A stretch of DNA of 64,000 nt from Lachnospiraceae bacterium (GTDB lineage Bacteria > Bacillota > Clostridia > Lachnospirales > Lachnospiraceae). Shown here piece after piece: positions 27,002 to 37,700 of this stretch. The stretch's first letter is position 1. Each line of letters begins with the position of its first letter. The stretch lies in the NCBI GenBank assembly GCA_028692395.1, contig JAQUXP010000002.1, positions 96,358-160,357 of the forward strand, given 5' to 3'. The notes below the pieces were generated by a model, which did not search any database, had not been told where the DNA came from, and was given only the letters and a program-made list of their open reading frames with translations. A program made the position numbers and the translations under genes.

Positions 27002-27589
27002 ATGAAAAGAACAGCCACGGTTGAAAGAAATACAAAAGAAACACAGATTAAACTGACCATAGATCTGGACGGATCCGGAAAATCCCAGATCAATACCGGT
27101 ATCGGATTCCTGGATCATATGCTGGAGGGATTCGCAAAGCATGGTTTTTTTGATCTTTCGGTAGAAGCCACCGGAGATCTTCAGGTAGATGATCATCATA
27201 CAGCGGAGGATGTGGGAATCGTGCTGGGTACCGCAATCAAGGAAGCACTGGGTGATAAAAAAGGGATTCGCCGTTATGGAAGCATGATACTTCCCATGGA
27301 TGAAACCCTGGTTATGGCAGCGATTGATTTAAGCGGAAGACCATATTTTGTGTTCCATGCTGATTTTTCCAAAGATAAGATTGGAACTATGGATACCGAA
27401 GTGATCCGGGAGTTTTTCTATGCAATCTCTTATACCTGTGGTATGAATCTGCATATGAAGGTACTGGACGGAATCAATAATCATCATATTGCAGAAGCGC
27501 TATTCAAAGCTTTTGCGAAGGCACTGGATGAGGCGGTTCGCTTTGATCCCCGTGTAACCGATGTACTTTCTACCAAGGGCAGCCTATAA
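27002..27589 (+). CDS. hisB: Imidazoleglycerol-phosphate dehydratase
   Basis: Manganese enzyme of the histidine pathway, 195 residues, without the fused phosphatase domain found in enterics. The two metal-binding repeats are clear: DDHHTAEDVGI and NNHHIAEALFKAFA. FLDHMLEGFAKHG is a further family block. AGGAG lies about 10 bases upstream; the hisD-hisB gap is 18 bases. Confidence 0.96.
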   Translation: MKRTATVERNTKETQIKLTIDLDGSGKSQINTGIGFLDHMLEGFAKHGFFDLSVEATGDLQVDDHHTAEDVGIVLGTAIKEALGDKKGIRRYGSMILPMDETLVMAAIDLSGRPYFVFHADFSKDKIGTMDTEVIREFFYAISYTCGMNLHMKVLDGINNHHIAEALFKAFAKALDEAVRFDPRVTDVLSTKGSL

Positions 27590-27612
27590 AAGATCAGAAG
27601 GGATAAAAAAAG

Positions 27613-27993
27613 ATGAACAACCAGACAGCTGCTGATGCAGCCCACAGCACCACCCCGCTTGAAAGCTCGGTCAGATGGTCGGACCTCAAGCTGAATTTTG
27701 ATGGCATGATCCCTGTGATTGTACAGGATGCTGACAACGATGAGGTTTTGATGCTTGCCTATATGAACGAAGAAGCTTACAAAAAAACATTAGAGCTTGG
27801 GATGATGACTTACTGGAGCAGAAGCCGAGACGAGCTTTGGACCAAGGGTCTAACTTCCGGACATGTACAGTATGTTCGAAGCATCGCCATGGACTGTGAC
27901 AATGACACCTTACTTGCGAAAGTAACCCAGGTGGGAGCAGCCTGCCATACGGGTAATCGTTCCTGCTTTTACCGGGAAATCGTAACTGTATAG
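27613..27993 (+). CDS. hisI: Phosphoribosyl-AMP cyclohydrolase
   Basis: Opens the adenine ring in step three of histidine synthesis. The 126-residue protein has [25 protein letters not shown], the Asp-rich metal site [10 protein letters not shown] and the zinc-binding GAACHTG...C. Only the HisI domain is present; a HisE pyrophosphohydrolase domain is not fused and not encoded next to it. The N-terminal ~20 residues (Ala/Thr/Ser-rich) extend beyond typical HisI, so an internal start is possible, but the upstream AGGGATAAAAAAAG suits ATG 27613. Confidence 0.93.
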   Translation: MNNQTAADAAHSTTPLESSVRWSDLKLNFDGMIPVIVQDADNDEVLMLAYMNEEAYKKTLELGMMTYWSRSRDELWTKGLTSGHVQYVRSIAMDCDNDTLLAKVTQVGAACHTGNRSCFYREIVTV

Positions 27994-28002
27994 AAGGAAA
28001 CC

Positions 28003-28032
28003 AGGTATAGGATTGTAAGGTATAGGATTGTA
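28003..28032 (+). repeat. 15-bp perfect tandem duplication
   Basis: AGGTATAGGATTGTA occurs twice back to back (28003-28017, 28018-28032), between hisI and the cobalamin riboswitch. It is probably a recent slippage duplication. Confidence 0.9.
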
Positions 28033-28105
28033 AAGTGAAAAAGGTTGCGTGCACAGGTTTTTTGTGATATGGTATTGAGGTCTAATAGAATAACGAATTA
28101 AGTGT

Positions 28106-28301
28106 CTGTCAGTAGAGAAAATATTCTATCCGGTAATTAAGGGGAATATCTCGATACTGACAGGAAAGAGGGAATCAGGTGAAAATCCTGAGCGATTCGG
28201 TCACTGTAAGAGGGGAATCTGATTTAGAATCCATTGCAGCGTATGCTGTGAGAAGGTAAATCAAGGTAATGATCCCAAAGCCAGGAAACCTGCTTAATTT
28301 G
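28106..28301 (+). ncRNA. Cobalamin riboswitch
   Basis: Adenosyl/methylcobalamin-type aptamer in the leader of the BtuF-like gene. The conserved core is read directly: GGGAATCAGGTGAAAATCCTG (28170-28190) followed by AGC, GGTCACTGTAAGAG (28199 on) and the B12 box AGCCAGGAAACCTGC (28279-28293). AATTAAG (28135-28141) and CTTAATT (28293-28299) can form the closing P1 stem. Upstream, CTGTCAGTAGAGA (28106-28118) can pair with TCTC..TACTGACAG (28149-28163), overlapping the aptamer 5' side. It is followed by a terminator hairpin, so ligand binding is expected to reduce transcription of the transporter. Confidence 0.93.
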
Positions 28302-28368
28302 AGTAAAGATGAAGCTTCCGTAAAAAGCAACATCTGGGAATGAACTTTCAGGAGAAAGTTTGTTTTTG

Positions 28369-28402
28369 GTGTCTGCTACTATCATAGCAGGCACTTTTTT
28401 TC
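28369..28402 (+). terminator. Attenuator terminator of the cobalamin riboswitch
   Basis: A 10-bp stem (GTGTCTGCTA 28369-28378, TAGCAGGCAC 28385-28394, one G-U pair) is followed by seven T. It sits between the aptamer and the transporter genes, as expected of an expression platform. A further hairpin (arms at 28434-28443 and 28456-28467) lies just before the RBS of the binding-protein gene. Confidence 0.88.
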
Positions 28403-28493
28403 GTTATCTCTATGTTGGCAGAAATGATCAGGGACGCCGCAGCAAAAAAAGTATAGCTGCAAGGCGTTACGACAACAACAAAAGGAGAAAAAG

Positions 28494-29621
28494 ATGAAGA
28501 GAAGACAAATCACAACAAAGGCACTGGCATTGATTCTGGCAGTGGGGATGTCCGTGGGAGCATCTGCGTGCGGTACTCAGGCAAACAACAGCGGAGATGC
28601 AAACCGTCAGGATGCTGCTGCAATTAAGGAAAACAATCAGGCGGCAGGAACCTCCCAAGCCACTGAGACAGACAGTGAATCAGTTACAAGCCAAAAGAGT
28701 ACCCAATATCCGCTTACTATTACAACCTATGATTATGACGGCAATGAGATAGAAACAACCTATGAGAAGGCACCGGAGAAAGTGTTAGCCGTATATCAGG
28801 GCTGTATCGAGACGATGCTTGCGCTGGGACTGGAGGATCACATCGTGGCAACAGCGGGACTGGACAACGAAGTACCGGATGATCAGAAAGCTGCTTTTTC
28901 CAAGACCAAGTATCTGGATGAATTCACACCATCACTGGAATCAGCCACCATGCTGGAGCCGGATTTGATTTTTTCCTGGAGTTCTCTCTTTAGTGACAAA
29001 AATCTGGGAGATGTAAAAAACTGGATTGAAAAAGGCTGCAATACTTACTATAACACAAACACACGTCCAGGCACTGATGCCGAGAAGCATGATCGTACAC
29101 TGGAAAATGAATACACAGATATTTTAAATATGGGAAAGATTTTTGATGTACAGGACAAGGCAGAAGCGATTGTTTCCGATATCAAAGCTTCTATTCAGCA
29201 GACTACTGACGCCATAAAAAACATCGAAGAAAAACCAAGTGTACTGATTCTTGAGCCAATGGGTGATTCTATTACAAACTACGGAAAATCCAGTCTTGGC
29301 GGAGATATGGTCACAGCACTTGGGGCAACACTGGCAAATCCGGATGCTTCCACTGTGGGAAAAGAAGATATTATCGCTGCAAACCCGGATGTAATCTTTG
29401 TTGTGTATATGCCATATGCAGGAGATGATCCGGAAACTGTAAAAAACCAGCAGCTCAATGTGATTATGGAGGATGACTCCTTAAAGAGTCTCGATGCCGT
29501 AAAGAATGGCAGAGTTGTACCCATCATGTTAAGTGAGATGTACGCCAGTGCTACCCGCACGCAGAATGGTATTGAAAGCTTTGCTGCAGGTCTGTATCCG
29601 GATGTAGCTTCAGCCAAATAG
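28494..29621 (+). CDS. Corrinoid ABC transporter, lipoprotein substrate-binding protein (BtuF-like)
   Basis: A 375-residue extracellular lipoprotein: signal peptide with lipobox GASAC (Cys26), a Ser/Thr/Asn/Gln-rich linker (~residues 27-75), then a TroA/BtuF-type periplasmic-binding domain (APEKVLAVYQGCIETMLALGLEDHIVATAG... and ILEPMGDSITNYGKSSLGGDMV). The fold class covers cobalamin, siderophore and haem binders. The cobalamin riboswitch directly upstream makes a corrinoid the likely ligand. AAAGGAG lies 7 bases before ATG. First gene of a three-gene transporter operon. Confidence 0.9.
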   Translation: MKRRQITTKALALILAVGMSVGASACGTQANNSGDANRQDAAAIKENNQAAGTSQATETDSESVTSQKSTQYPLTITTYDYDGNEIETTYEKAPEKVLAVYQGCIETMLALGLEDHIVATAGLDNEVPDDQKAAFSKTKYLDEFTPSLESATMLEPDLIFSWSSLFSDKNLGDVKNWIEKGCNTYYNTNTRPGTDAEKHDRTLENEYTDILNMGKIFDVQDKAEAIVSDIKASIQQTTDAIKNIEEKPSVLILEPMGDSITNYGKSSLGGDMVTALGATLANPDASTVGKEDIIAANPDVIFVVYMPYAGDDPETVKNQQLNVIMEDDSLKSLDAVKNGRVVPIMLSEMYASATRTQNGIESFAAGLYPDVASAK

Positions 29622-29634
29622 AAGGTAGACTGTT

Positions 29635-30723
29635 ATGAAGAAAAATGTATCTTCTGATAAAAAGACAAGTGTATTTCATACATCCCTGTTTTTTACAGCA
29701 TTTATTGTGCTGCTGGCAGTTCTTATTTTCTCTATGCTGGCGGCGGTAACTTTTGGAAATGCAGATATTTCACTGCGTGAGGTGTACAGCGTAATCGGCT
29801 ATGAGCTTTTTAAGCTGGATCGCTTTTCTTCCTTCGCTGATGGCGCTGTCCATGACGTGGTCTGGCTGATTCGTTTTCCCAGGGTGCTTCTGGCACTTGC
29901 GGTGGGCATGGGCCTTTCCGTCTGTGGTGTGGTGATGCAGGCTATCGTGAAAAACCCGCTGGCAGATCCCTATATTCTGGGCGTCTCATCAGGAGCATCT
30001 CTGGGAGCAACTCTGGCTATTATGATAGGGGTCGGAAGCTTTCTGGGGGGAAACTTTGTTGGAATCATGGCATTTGCAGGTGCCTTGATTACTTCATTTG
30101 CCGTTATGATTATCTCCAACATGGGTGGAAGCGCAAATGCGGGCAAGCTGATACTGACCGGTACGGCGGTCAGCGCTGTCTGCTCTGCATTTTCAAGCTT
30201 TGTTCTCTATATTGCCAATGATAAGGGCGCAAGCGCTGAGGTGATGTACTGGACGATGGGAAGTCTGGCCGGTGCTAACTGGGAAAGGACTTTGATTATT
30301 CTTCCGGTAATTCTGATCTGTACGTTGATTTTCTGGACACAGTACAGAAACCTGAATCTCATGCTGTTGGGCGATGAAGTTTCTATTACCCTGGGAACTG
30401 ATTTACATAAGAGCAGAACCATATATCTGGTTCTTTCTTCTGTTATTGTCGGCTTTGCAGTATATTCTGCCGGAATGATAGGATTCGTAGGATTGATTAT
30501 ACCTCATGTTATCCGCATCCTTTTTGGCACAGATCACAAACACCTGCTGCCTCTGGCTGCACTGCTGGGAAGTATCTTTCTCATATGGTCCGATGTAGCC
30601 TGCCGTATTATCCTGAAGAATTCAGAAATGCCAATCGGTATTCTGGTATCCATCATCGGTGCTCCCTGCTTTATCTATCTGTTAGTAAAGCGGGCCTATG
30701 GATTTGGAGGTGGTAAATCTTGA
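29635..30723 (+). CDS. Corrinoid ABC transporter permease, FecCD family (BtuC-like)
   Basis: A 362-residue integral membrane protein with about ten TM segments of the FecCD/BtuC family. Motifs: RFPRVLLALAVGMGLSVCGVVMQ, NPLADPYILGVSSGASLGA and GFVGLIIPHVIRILFG, the last being the ATPase-contact region. The stop overlaps the TTG start of the ATPase gene. The specificity assignment comes from the riboswitch. Confidence 0.93.
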   Translation: MKKNVSSDKKTSVFHTSLFFTAFIVLLAVLIFSMLAAVTFGNADISLREVYSVIGYELFKLDRFSSFADGAVHDVVWLIRFPRVLLALAVGMGLSVCGVVMQAIVKNPLADPYILGVSSGASLGATLAIMIGVGSFLGGNFVGIMAFAGALITSFAVMIISNMGGSANAGKLILTGTAVSAVCSAFSSFVLYIANDKGASAEVMYWTMGSLAGANWERTLIILPVILICTLIFWTQYRNLNLMLLGDEVSITLGTDLHKSRTIYLVLSSVIVGFAVYSAGMIGFVGLIIPHVIRILFGTDHKHLLPLAALLGSIFLIWSDVACRIILKNSEMPIGILVSIIGAPCFIYLLVKRAYGFGGGKS

Positions 30724-31475
30724 AAATAGAAGCAGAAAAGATCTGCCTTTCCTATGGCACGGATGAAATATTAAAAGAAGTATCGCTCTATGCAGAGAAT
30801 CAGGAATTTATCGGTCTGATTGGGCCAAACGGAAGTGGAAAATCAACTTTGCTTAAATGCATTTACCGGGTGCTGGAGCCAAACCTGGGCTGTGTGTTTC
30901 TGGATGATAAGCCTGTGAAGGATATGAACTATAAAAGTTCAGCAAAAAAAATGGCTGTTGTTGCACAGCACAATTACTATAACTTTGATTTCTCGGTGAG
31001 AGAAGTTGTTCTTATGGGAAGATCTCCCCACAAGAAGGCTATGGAACGGGATAATGCACAGGATTATGCCCTTGTGGAACAGGCACTGAAAGAGGTAGGA
31101 ATGAGTGCGTTTGCGAACCGAAGCTTTTCTACTCTTTCGGGGGGAGAACAGCAGCGAGTGATTCTGGCAAGGGCTCTTGCCCAGCAGACACCATGTCTGA
31201 TCCTGGACGAGCCAACGAATCACCTGGATATCACCCATCAGCTGCAGCTGCTCAGAATCGTAAAAAATCTGGATGTTTCCATCGTCGCTGCCATCCATGA
31301 CCTGAATATAGCCGCCATGTTCTGCGACAGAATATATGTTCTGAAGGATGGAGAAATTGTGGGGAGCGGCACACCCAAAGAGGTATTGACCCGGAAGCTT
31401 ATCCGAGAAATCTACCAGGTAGACAGTGAGATTGTGACAGACAGTCAGGGACAGATGCATATTCTCTTTGTATAG
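30720..31475 (+). CDS. Corrinoid ABC transporter ATP-binding protein (BtuD/FepC-like)
   Basis: A 251-residue ABC ATPase: Walker A GPNGSGKST (35-43), Q-loop AQHN, signature LSGGEQQR (139-146), Walker B LILDEPT (160-166) and H-loop AAIHD. The start is TTG at 30720, which overlaps the permease stop (TTGA) and has GGAGGTGG 7 bases upstream. With the preceding two genes it makes a complete importer. Confidence 0.93.
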   Translation: MKIEAEKICLSYGTDEILKEVSLYAENQEFIGLIGPNGSGKSTLLKCIYRVLEPNLGCVFLDDKPVKDMNYKSSAKKMAVVAQHNYYNFDFSVREVVLMGRSPHKKAMERDNAQDYALVEQALKEVGMSAFANRSFSTLSGGEQQRVILARALAQQTPCLILDEPTNHLDITHQLQLLRIVKNLDVSIVAAIHDLNIAAMFCDRIYVLKDGEIVGSGTPKEVLTRKLIREIYQVDSEIVTDSQGQMHILFV

Positions 31476-31488
31476 AATATCTTTTACA

Positions 31489-31538
31489 GAAAATGCAGAC
31501 ACGGAACATAGACAATATGTTCCGTGTCTGCATTTTTT
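31489..31538 (+). terminator. Strong terminator after the corrinoid transporter operon
   Basis: A stem of about 20 bp (GCAGACACGGAACATA and its complement, with A/T extensions, loop GACAA at 31511-31515) ends in a T tract. It isolates the transporter from the giant gene. Confidence 0.92.
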
Positions 31539-31632
31539 ATAGAGATCAGGCCCCCTTGGCAGAGTCGTTCAGACAAAGAATTGTCGGAATTGTATAAATT
31601 ATAAAAAAATTTGAAAATTTAGCCAAAACCAT

Positions 31633-31693
31633 GTTGTGTTTACTGAAAAAAAGCGGTAAGATAGCGGTATATATAAAAATGAGTTATTACTCA
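31633..31693 (+). promoter_or_regulatory. Candidate promoter/operator region of the giant surface-protein gene
   Basis: TTGTGT (31633-31638) and TAAGAT (31657-31662), 18 bases apart, are a possible promoter with an A/T-rich downstream stretch (TATATATAAAAA). A 5-bp inverted repeat TGAGT-TATT-ACTCA (31680-31693) follows and could be an operator or part of the leader. Both calls are weak. The 278-base gap otherwise holds the terminator of the upstream operon and an AGAGGAAGAGG RBS. Confidence 0.35.
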
Positions 31694-31753
31694 GAAAAAG
31701 TAAACGATGTACCATAGTATAACGAGAATGCAACAGAGGAAGAGGAAGAGTTA

Positions 31754-34700
31754 ATGAAAAAGAAGAGAGAGAAACACCAGGGAATGTCAATACGTGAAAT
31801 AGCAAAGAGGGGGTTGGCAGTGGTTCTTGCATCTGCAATGCTGTTATCCAACAATGCTATGAACCTGTCCTATGTATTTGCTTCAGAGAGCAGCGAAAGC
31901 ATAAGCGATATAGCTACATCTGAGACAGAGCCTACTCCTGCAGTTTTGGAGAATGCCATCGTGGAGAGAGAACCCCAGGATCTGACAGAACGGCAGGAGG
32001 AACTGCAGCTTTCCCTGCAAAAGGCCCAGGCGACTGTTACGGACGTTACAGATCCGATCACAATTCGACCTTCCGCAGATAACAGTTCTCTGGATCTTTC
32101 TGGTCTTGCACCAGATAAGCTGGAAAATCTGACGCTTGACGTTGGGATAGAATTTCTGAAAGAAGCAGGTATGCGTGACCTCAAAGCTGGAGACAGCTGG
32201 ACTATCACGATTCCTTCAGAGTATCTTACACTGACCGATCAGGGGCAGCCGCAGGAGCTTCACACGATTGATAAAGTCTCCTATCAGCTGGATGGCACAA
32301 AGACTCCAGAAGGGCTGTTACTGGCCACCTATACCATCTTGCAGAATAGGATTACTTTTACCCTGGAAAATGCTGTCGACTTCCAGACAGTATCTGCTTT
32401 ATTTGCCATACTTTCTCTTCCTGTTTCTATTCGAAAGGATCAGCTTAGTTCTGATGAACAGAAAACAATAAGTCTTACCATGCAGCAGGGACATGCTCTT
32501 TCAATCCTTCTTCCAAAGCTTCCTGCAGCAGAACTGATTCCAGTAGAACCGATTCCAGTAGAACCGATTCCAGTAGAACCAACACCGACAGAAGCAGTGC
32601 CGACAGAGGCAGTGCCGACAGAGACTGCACCGACGGAAGCTGCTGAGGTGACGACTCCGGAAACTGTACCAACGGAATCGGTGACCACAGCTCCAACAGA
32701 AGAGACACCGGATAAAGATTCAAAACCCACAATGTCAGATACTGCTGGGGCCTTCGAGGATGCTGCAGTCCTGGCAGAGAAAGATCAGACGACAACCTCC
32801 TATGTAATTAAGGATGGGAAAGCTGCAGGAGCCGCAGAGGGCTCGACTGTTGATGCTTTTAATCGAGTCAGGATGCGCTTTACGAGTCTGGCAGATGGAT
32901 ATGATGACAGCTACTCCTTAAGCAAACAGGAGAAAAAAGTAGAATTCTCCATGGAGACGAAACTGGATGATTCTTACCTTGGAGCTGCATGGGATCAATA
33001 TTTTGCAAATGCAGTATATGATAAGAAACCAATCGCAGATATGTTAGAAGCTGCTATGAATGCAGACGCTGCTGATAAGAAAAAAGCGTATGCTTCACTT
33101 GAGACTGCGATGGAAAGCATAACAGCTGTTCATCCTCCAGTTTATCAATACAATTATGGGAAAAATTTTGTTCTTCCAGAGGATCAGCTGAATACTTCGA
33201 TAGATGTCAAGGCAACCATTGACGGTACGGAAATGTCCATTGGATCTTATGTGTATACAAAGGATAAAGATGGCAACCTGATCGTAACATTTACCTATCA
33301 TTTGATTGTCTATGCCATCAGTAATGTGACTGCATCCTTTTCAGCAGGTCTTTATTTCGATGATGTGCTCTTCGAAGACAGTGATCATGTGGATGTGAAC
33401 TGGGATGGGGACCAGCTTGTCCTGGAGGTGAATGGACGTCTTGATAAGAAAGAGAAGCCATTAAAGGATGATGATTATACCGCTTCCAAGGAAGCAGTCT
33501 ATCATAACAACCTGTACATCGATTATATCATCAAATTCGGACAGGCTGCGAATCATGATGCAGTATTAGATAAAGCTGTCTGCGTGGATGATCTTCCGGC
33601 AGGGCTTACGGTTGAGAGTGTGAAGCTTGCATTAAATGGCAAAATGCCAAACGTATTAGCAAAGAGTGCCAAGGAAGGAGAAAATGCTGCTGACACCTAT
33701 CAGCTTGTGGAAAATGCAGATGGAACCTATTCCTTCAAGTATGAATTCCCTGATGCAAAGCCGGATACAACTTCGGCAGAGTTTACAGTGCGTGCGGTAT
33801 TAACTCCAGATGAATATCAAAAATACATGGACAGCGGAGACAGAAGCTACACAGCAACATTTAACAACACTGCATCGTTAAAAGGACCAGGGGAGAAGGA
33901 GCTGTATAAAAATACACAGGAAACAACGACGAACATGAAGGCAACCTTCTTCAGCAAAGACGGAAGCCAGAATCCCTTCAATGGTAATATCTTTGACTGG
34001 CAGATTGATGTGAATACCTATTTCTCTGATGGAGTAAATACGTATATTATTGATCAAATTGATGCAAGCAAGAATACCTTACTGCCTGACTCCTTAAAAA
34101 TAACGAAGGATGGCGAGGATGTTTCCATTCCTGTTGAAAACATTGACACTATGTCAGAGATCCTGGATACCTATTATGATGCCTATACCTCGGCAGCGTT
34201 AAAGCAAGATAACTCCTCCTTGCAGGCGTTATTAGCTCAGGCAACAAACTCCGGGGAAAAAGCAGTATATTATACGGGAAATGATAACTACCAGTATATC
34301 ATTATTCCCTTTGATCCATTGATCAATGGAAAGGTTCAGATCAATTATTCCACCCATCTGACAGATGGATTTACGACAAATGAAAAAGCGGATCTTACGA
34401 ATAAAGTCAAGATGATCTGGAAGCATTTTACCTCCGGTATTGGACCAGGAAAAGATTTTGAATGGAACATTGACATTGGAAAAAATGTGGTGGGAACCTA
34501 CAGCTATGTGCAGAAAAATGCAGCTGATTTTGACGCCGCAGCCCACACCCAGGGATGGGACTTTAAGATCAACCAGTATCGCCAAAACATTAAGTCACTT
34601 GTGGTTACAGAGCAGCTGGGTGCACAGGGGATGCGTGCAGCAGATCAGGATACCTGGACCTATTCCTACTACAAGGATGGAGTATTGATCACAGAGAATC

Positions 34701-37700
34701 AAACAATCACTTCAGACCCTGGAGCAACTCCGTACTATGAAGCTGCTACAGAGGGGGAAACAGGAAACCAGATTGTGAAATTTTACTTTGGTGATCTTGC
34801 CCCAGAGGATTATTATGAATTACATATCAAGACAGATGTCACAGATCAGCTGGCAAGTGGAAGTGGTGCAGATGCCAATCAGCAGACATTGTTAAAAAAC
34901 AAAGCAACCTTTACTTATGAAGGAAGTACAGGCACGGATCCCGTGGAAGCTGTGGGTGAAAAATCAGTACCTGATATTCTGATTAAGAAGGATGTTGTGA
35001 AGGATTACAATGCAGTGGATCACACCATTCAGTGGGAGGTTACCATCAACAGTGATGATCTGCCTTTAACCGATGCAATTCTCACAGATGAGCTTCCGGA
35101 AGGAAATGTCTTTAAGAGCCTGGATCGTGTGACCCGTAACGGTGTAGAGGGAACAATTGCGGAAGATCAAGATTTTGTATCCTTTGCAGATACAACGATT
35201 GGAATTACGTGCACCGATGAGTCTGGTGTCAGCGAAACAGGTGCAAGTAAGAATAAGAAGATTTTTACCTTTACGAATCAGAAGCAGGATAAGAGTTCTT
35301 ATACCTTTACCTTTACAACGAAGATGGGAACAACTGCTGCCGATCAAGTATATTTGAACAATCTAATAAGTAAAAACGAGGCTGTTCCGATTCAAAATAT
35401 AGCAGATCTTGCAGGAAAGATAGGAGATGAGACGATCACAGATTCCGCTCACCCAGAGCGGAAATACGTATCGGATTCTGCGTCCACTCCAGTTGCAGAT
35501 AAAGCACTTGGAAAAAGTGGAATGTATAACAGCGAAGCTTATACAGATTCTGAGAAGGTATTCCATGATGCCGGTACGGTAACCTGGACTGTTGTATTGA
35601 ACAAAGGCCAGGTAGATATGACTGGAAAAGAGATTCGAGAAAGCTTTACCAGTAATCAATTACTGGAAATGTATATTCCGGAAAACAGCTCTATCCCTGC
35701 GGTTCATGTATATACCGCAGATATGGATGGCTCCCAGGTGGGAACTCGCATGGATGTGACGGACACAGTGCAGGAAGCCTTTCACGACTCCGTAAATTAT
35801 CATGGATTTGTGTTTACAGTTCCGGAAATTCTAAAGGGTAAAGTGCTGATCTTTACTTATGATACCTATATTACGGACGATGCGGCAAGTACTGAAATCA
35901 CAAATACCGTCGGACTTTATGAACCGGGAAATGATAATCTGCTGCAAGAGGTGACAAGCGGTTCTGATGGTCTGGATGAATTCTGGCTGGATGACGTTGC
36001 ATCGGGACAAATCAATCCATATCTGAAGGTCTATAAGGTAAGTCAGAGTATTAATGAAACTGCCTTGAATACATTGAAACTTTCAGGAGCGGACTTCGAG
36101 GTTACGGCATATGATTATGATACAGAGAAGGCAGGATACGTAAAATCGGAGCGAAAAGCAAAAGATAAGACTTCTCAGGACAGTGGACGCTGTATCTTTA
36201 TGAATATGAGAAGAAATGTGCTTTACAAAATTACGGAAGTGAAAGCACCGGATGGATATGAAAAAAGCGATGTAGTACATTATGTATTATTCAGCAGCGA
36301 CCAGACACCGGATACGATCACAAATAGTGTTCCTATCTTTGAATCAAAAGATGCATCGGCAACGGATGTGAAAAATCTTACAGATGTAGTAAGCGCAAGT
36401 AAAAAAACCTTCAACTATACACTGACAGATGTACCAAGTTCCTCTTTTTCATTTACAAAGTATGGGGAGGACGGCACGACACCACTTTCGGATGTGACCT
36501 TCCAACTGGTTCGTACCACAGACAATAAGGTGGTGGCAAAGGAGGCAACCAGTGACGCAGCGGGTGTAGTAACCTTCGAAAAGGTGGATCCGGGTGATTA
36601 TGAGATCCAGGAAGTATATGTGGAGAAGGACAGCGCAACTGCTCCTGCCACACCATATGGATATCAGTGTCTGGAGGGTACGCTGTTATCTGTCCATGTT
36701 GGTGCAGATGGAGCAGTTACCTTTACCCCAGTGGATACAGCGCATGCCAAGGTTTCCGAGACGGGAGAAGCTTCTGTTACCAATAGACTCCTTCGTGGAA
36801 ATGTAAAACTGACCAAGCAGGATCAAAATGGGACTGCTTTAGTTGGTGTGCAATTTAATCTCACAAGCAATGACGCAGCAGATCCGGCAGATTACAGTCG
36901 TACCGGATTGACGACGAATGCTTTGGGAGAGCTTAAAATCGAAGGACTTTCCTGTGGTACTTATACTTTGACAGAGGATATCAACCAGGGCTATGTGGCT
37001 GGAAAAGTCAAAGAACCGGTTACTGTGAAGTTTACAGTGGAGCGAAGAGGGGAATCCGGTACTGCTGTAACGGTAAAAAATGTTGACAGTAATGAATTAT
37101 CAAAAGTAACGGAAGACAACAAAACCTTCTATCTTCCTGGCAAGGATGGTGTTGTAACCAATACCCTGAAATATGGCAGGATCAATCTGACAAAACAAAG
37201 CAGAGATATTAATGATGACAGGAAAGCGGTTCCCAATGTTTCCTTTACTATTTATGCCGGAACAGATACAGAAGCAGTGCCGTTCTTGACGTTAATGACC
37301 GATGAGAAGGGACAGTTTGCACCAAATGGGGATGGCTCCTATACCGATGCGGATGGAAAGACGAAGAAATGGCTGGTTTACGGCAATTACACCATCAAGG
37401 AAACAAAAGCAATTACGGACCACCAGGCAAAGGAAACATCGTATGAATTTATTATCTCTGATGAAAAGACAGGTGCACCGAATGCGGACTCTAATAAGTC
37501 CACGGGCGCTGCATGGCTGACGGATGCAGGCATACAATACAGACAGGATGCAACCCCACCTGACAATGCAGCATTTACCAACAACGTTGTTCGTGGAAGT
37601 GTTACGCTGACAAAAAAAGATGATTTTAACAACTTTGTGAATGGAGCAAAATTTGTTTTATCGACAGCAAGTGATAAAACAAAGACAGATGCTTATGTTG

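Noticed and set aside
28160..28300. T-box or other leader element for the genes after hisI
   Set aside because: The conserved B12 box and the aptamer core identify a cobalamin riboswitch; no T-box sequence is present.
31546..31753. Phase-variable invertible promoter in front of the giant gene
   Set aside because: I looked for inverted repeats flanking the promoter; only a 5-bp repeat is present, too short for a recombinase-type switch, and no invertase gene is nearby.
32440..32795. Minus-strand Ser/Val/Gly-rich and Leu/Pro-rich repeat frames
   Set aside because: They mirror the Pro-x-Glu tandem repeat of the adhesin gene on the opposite strand.
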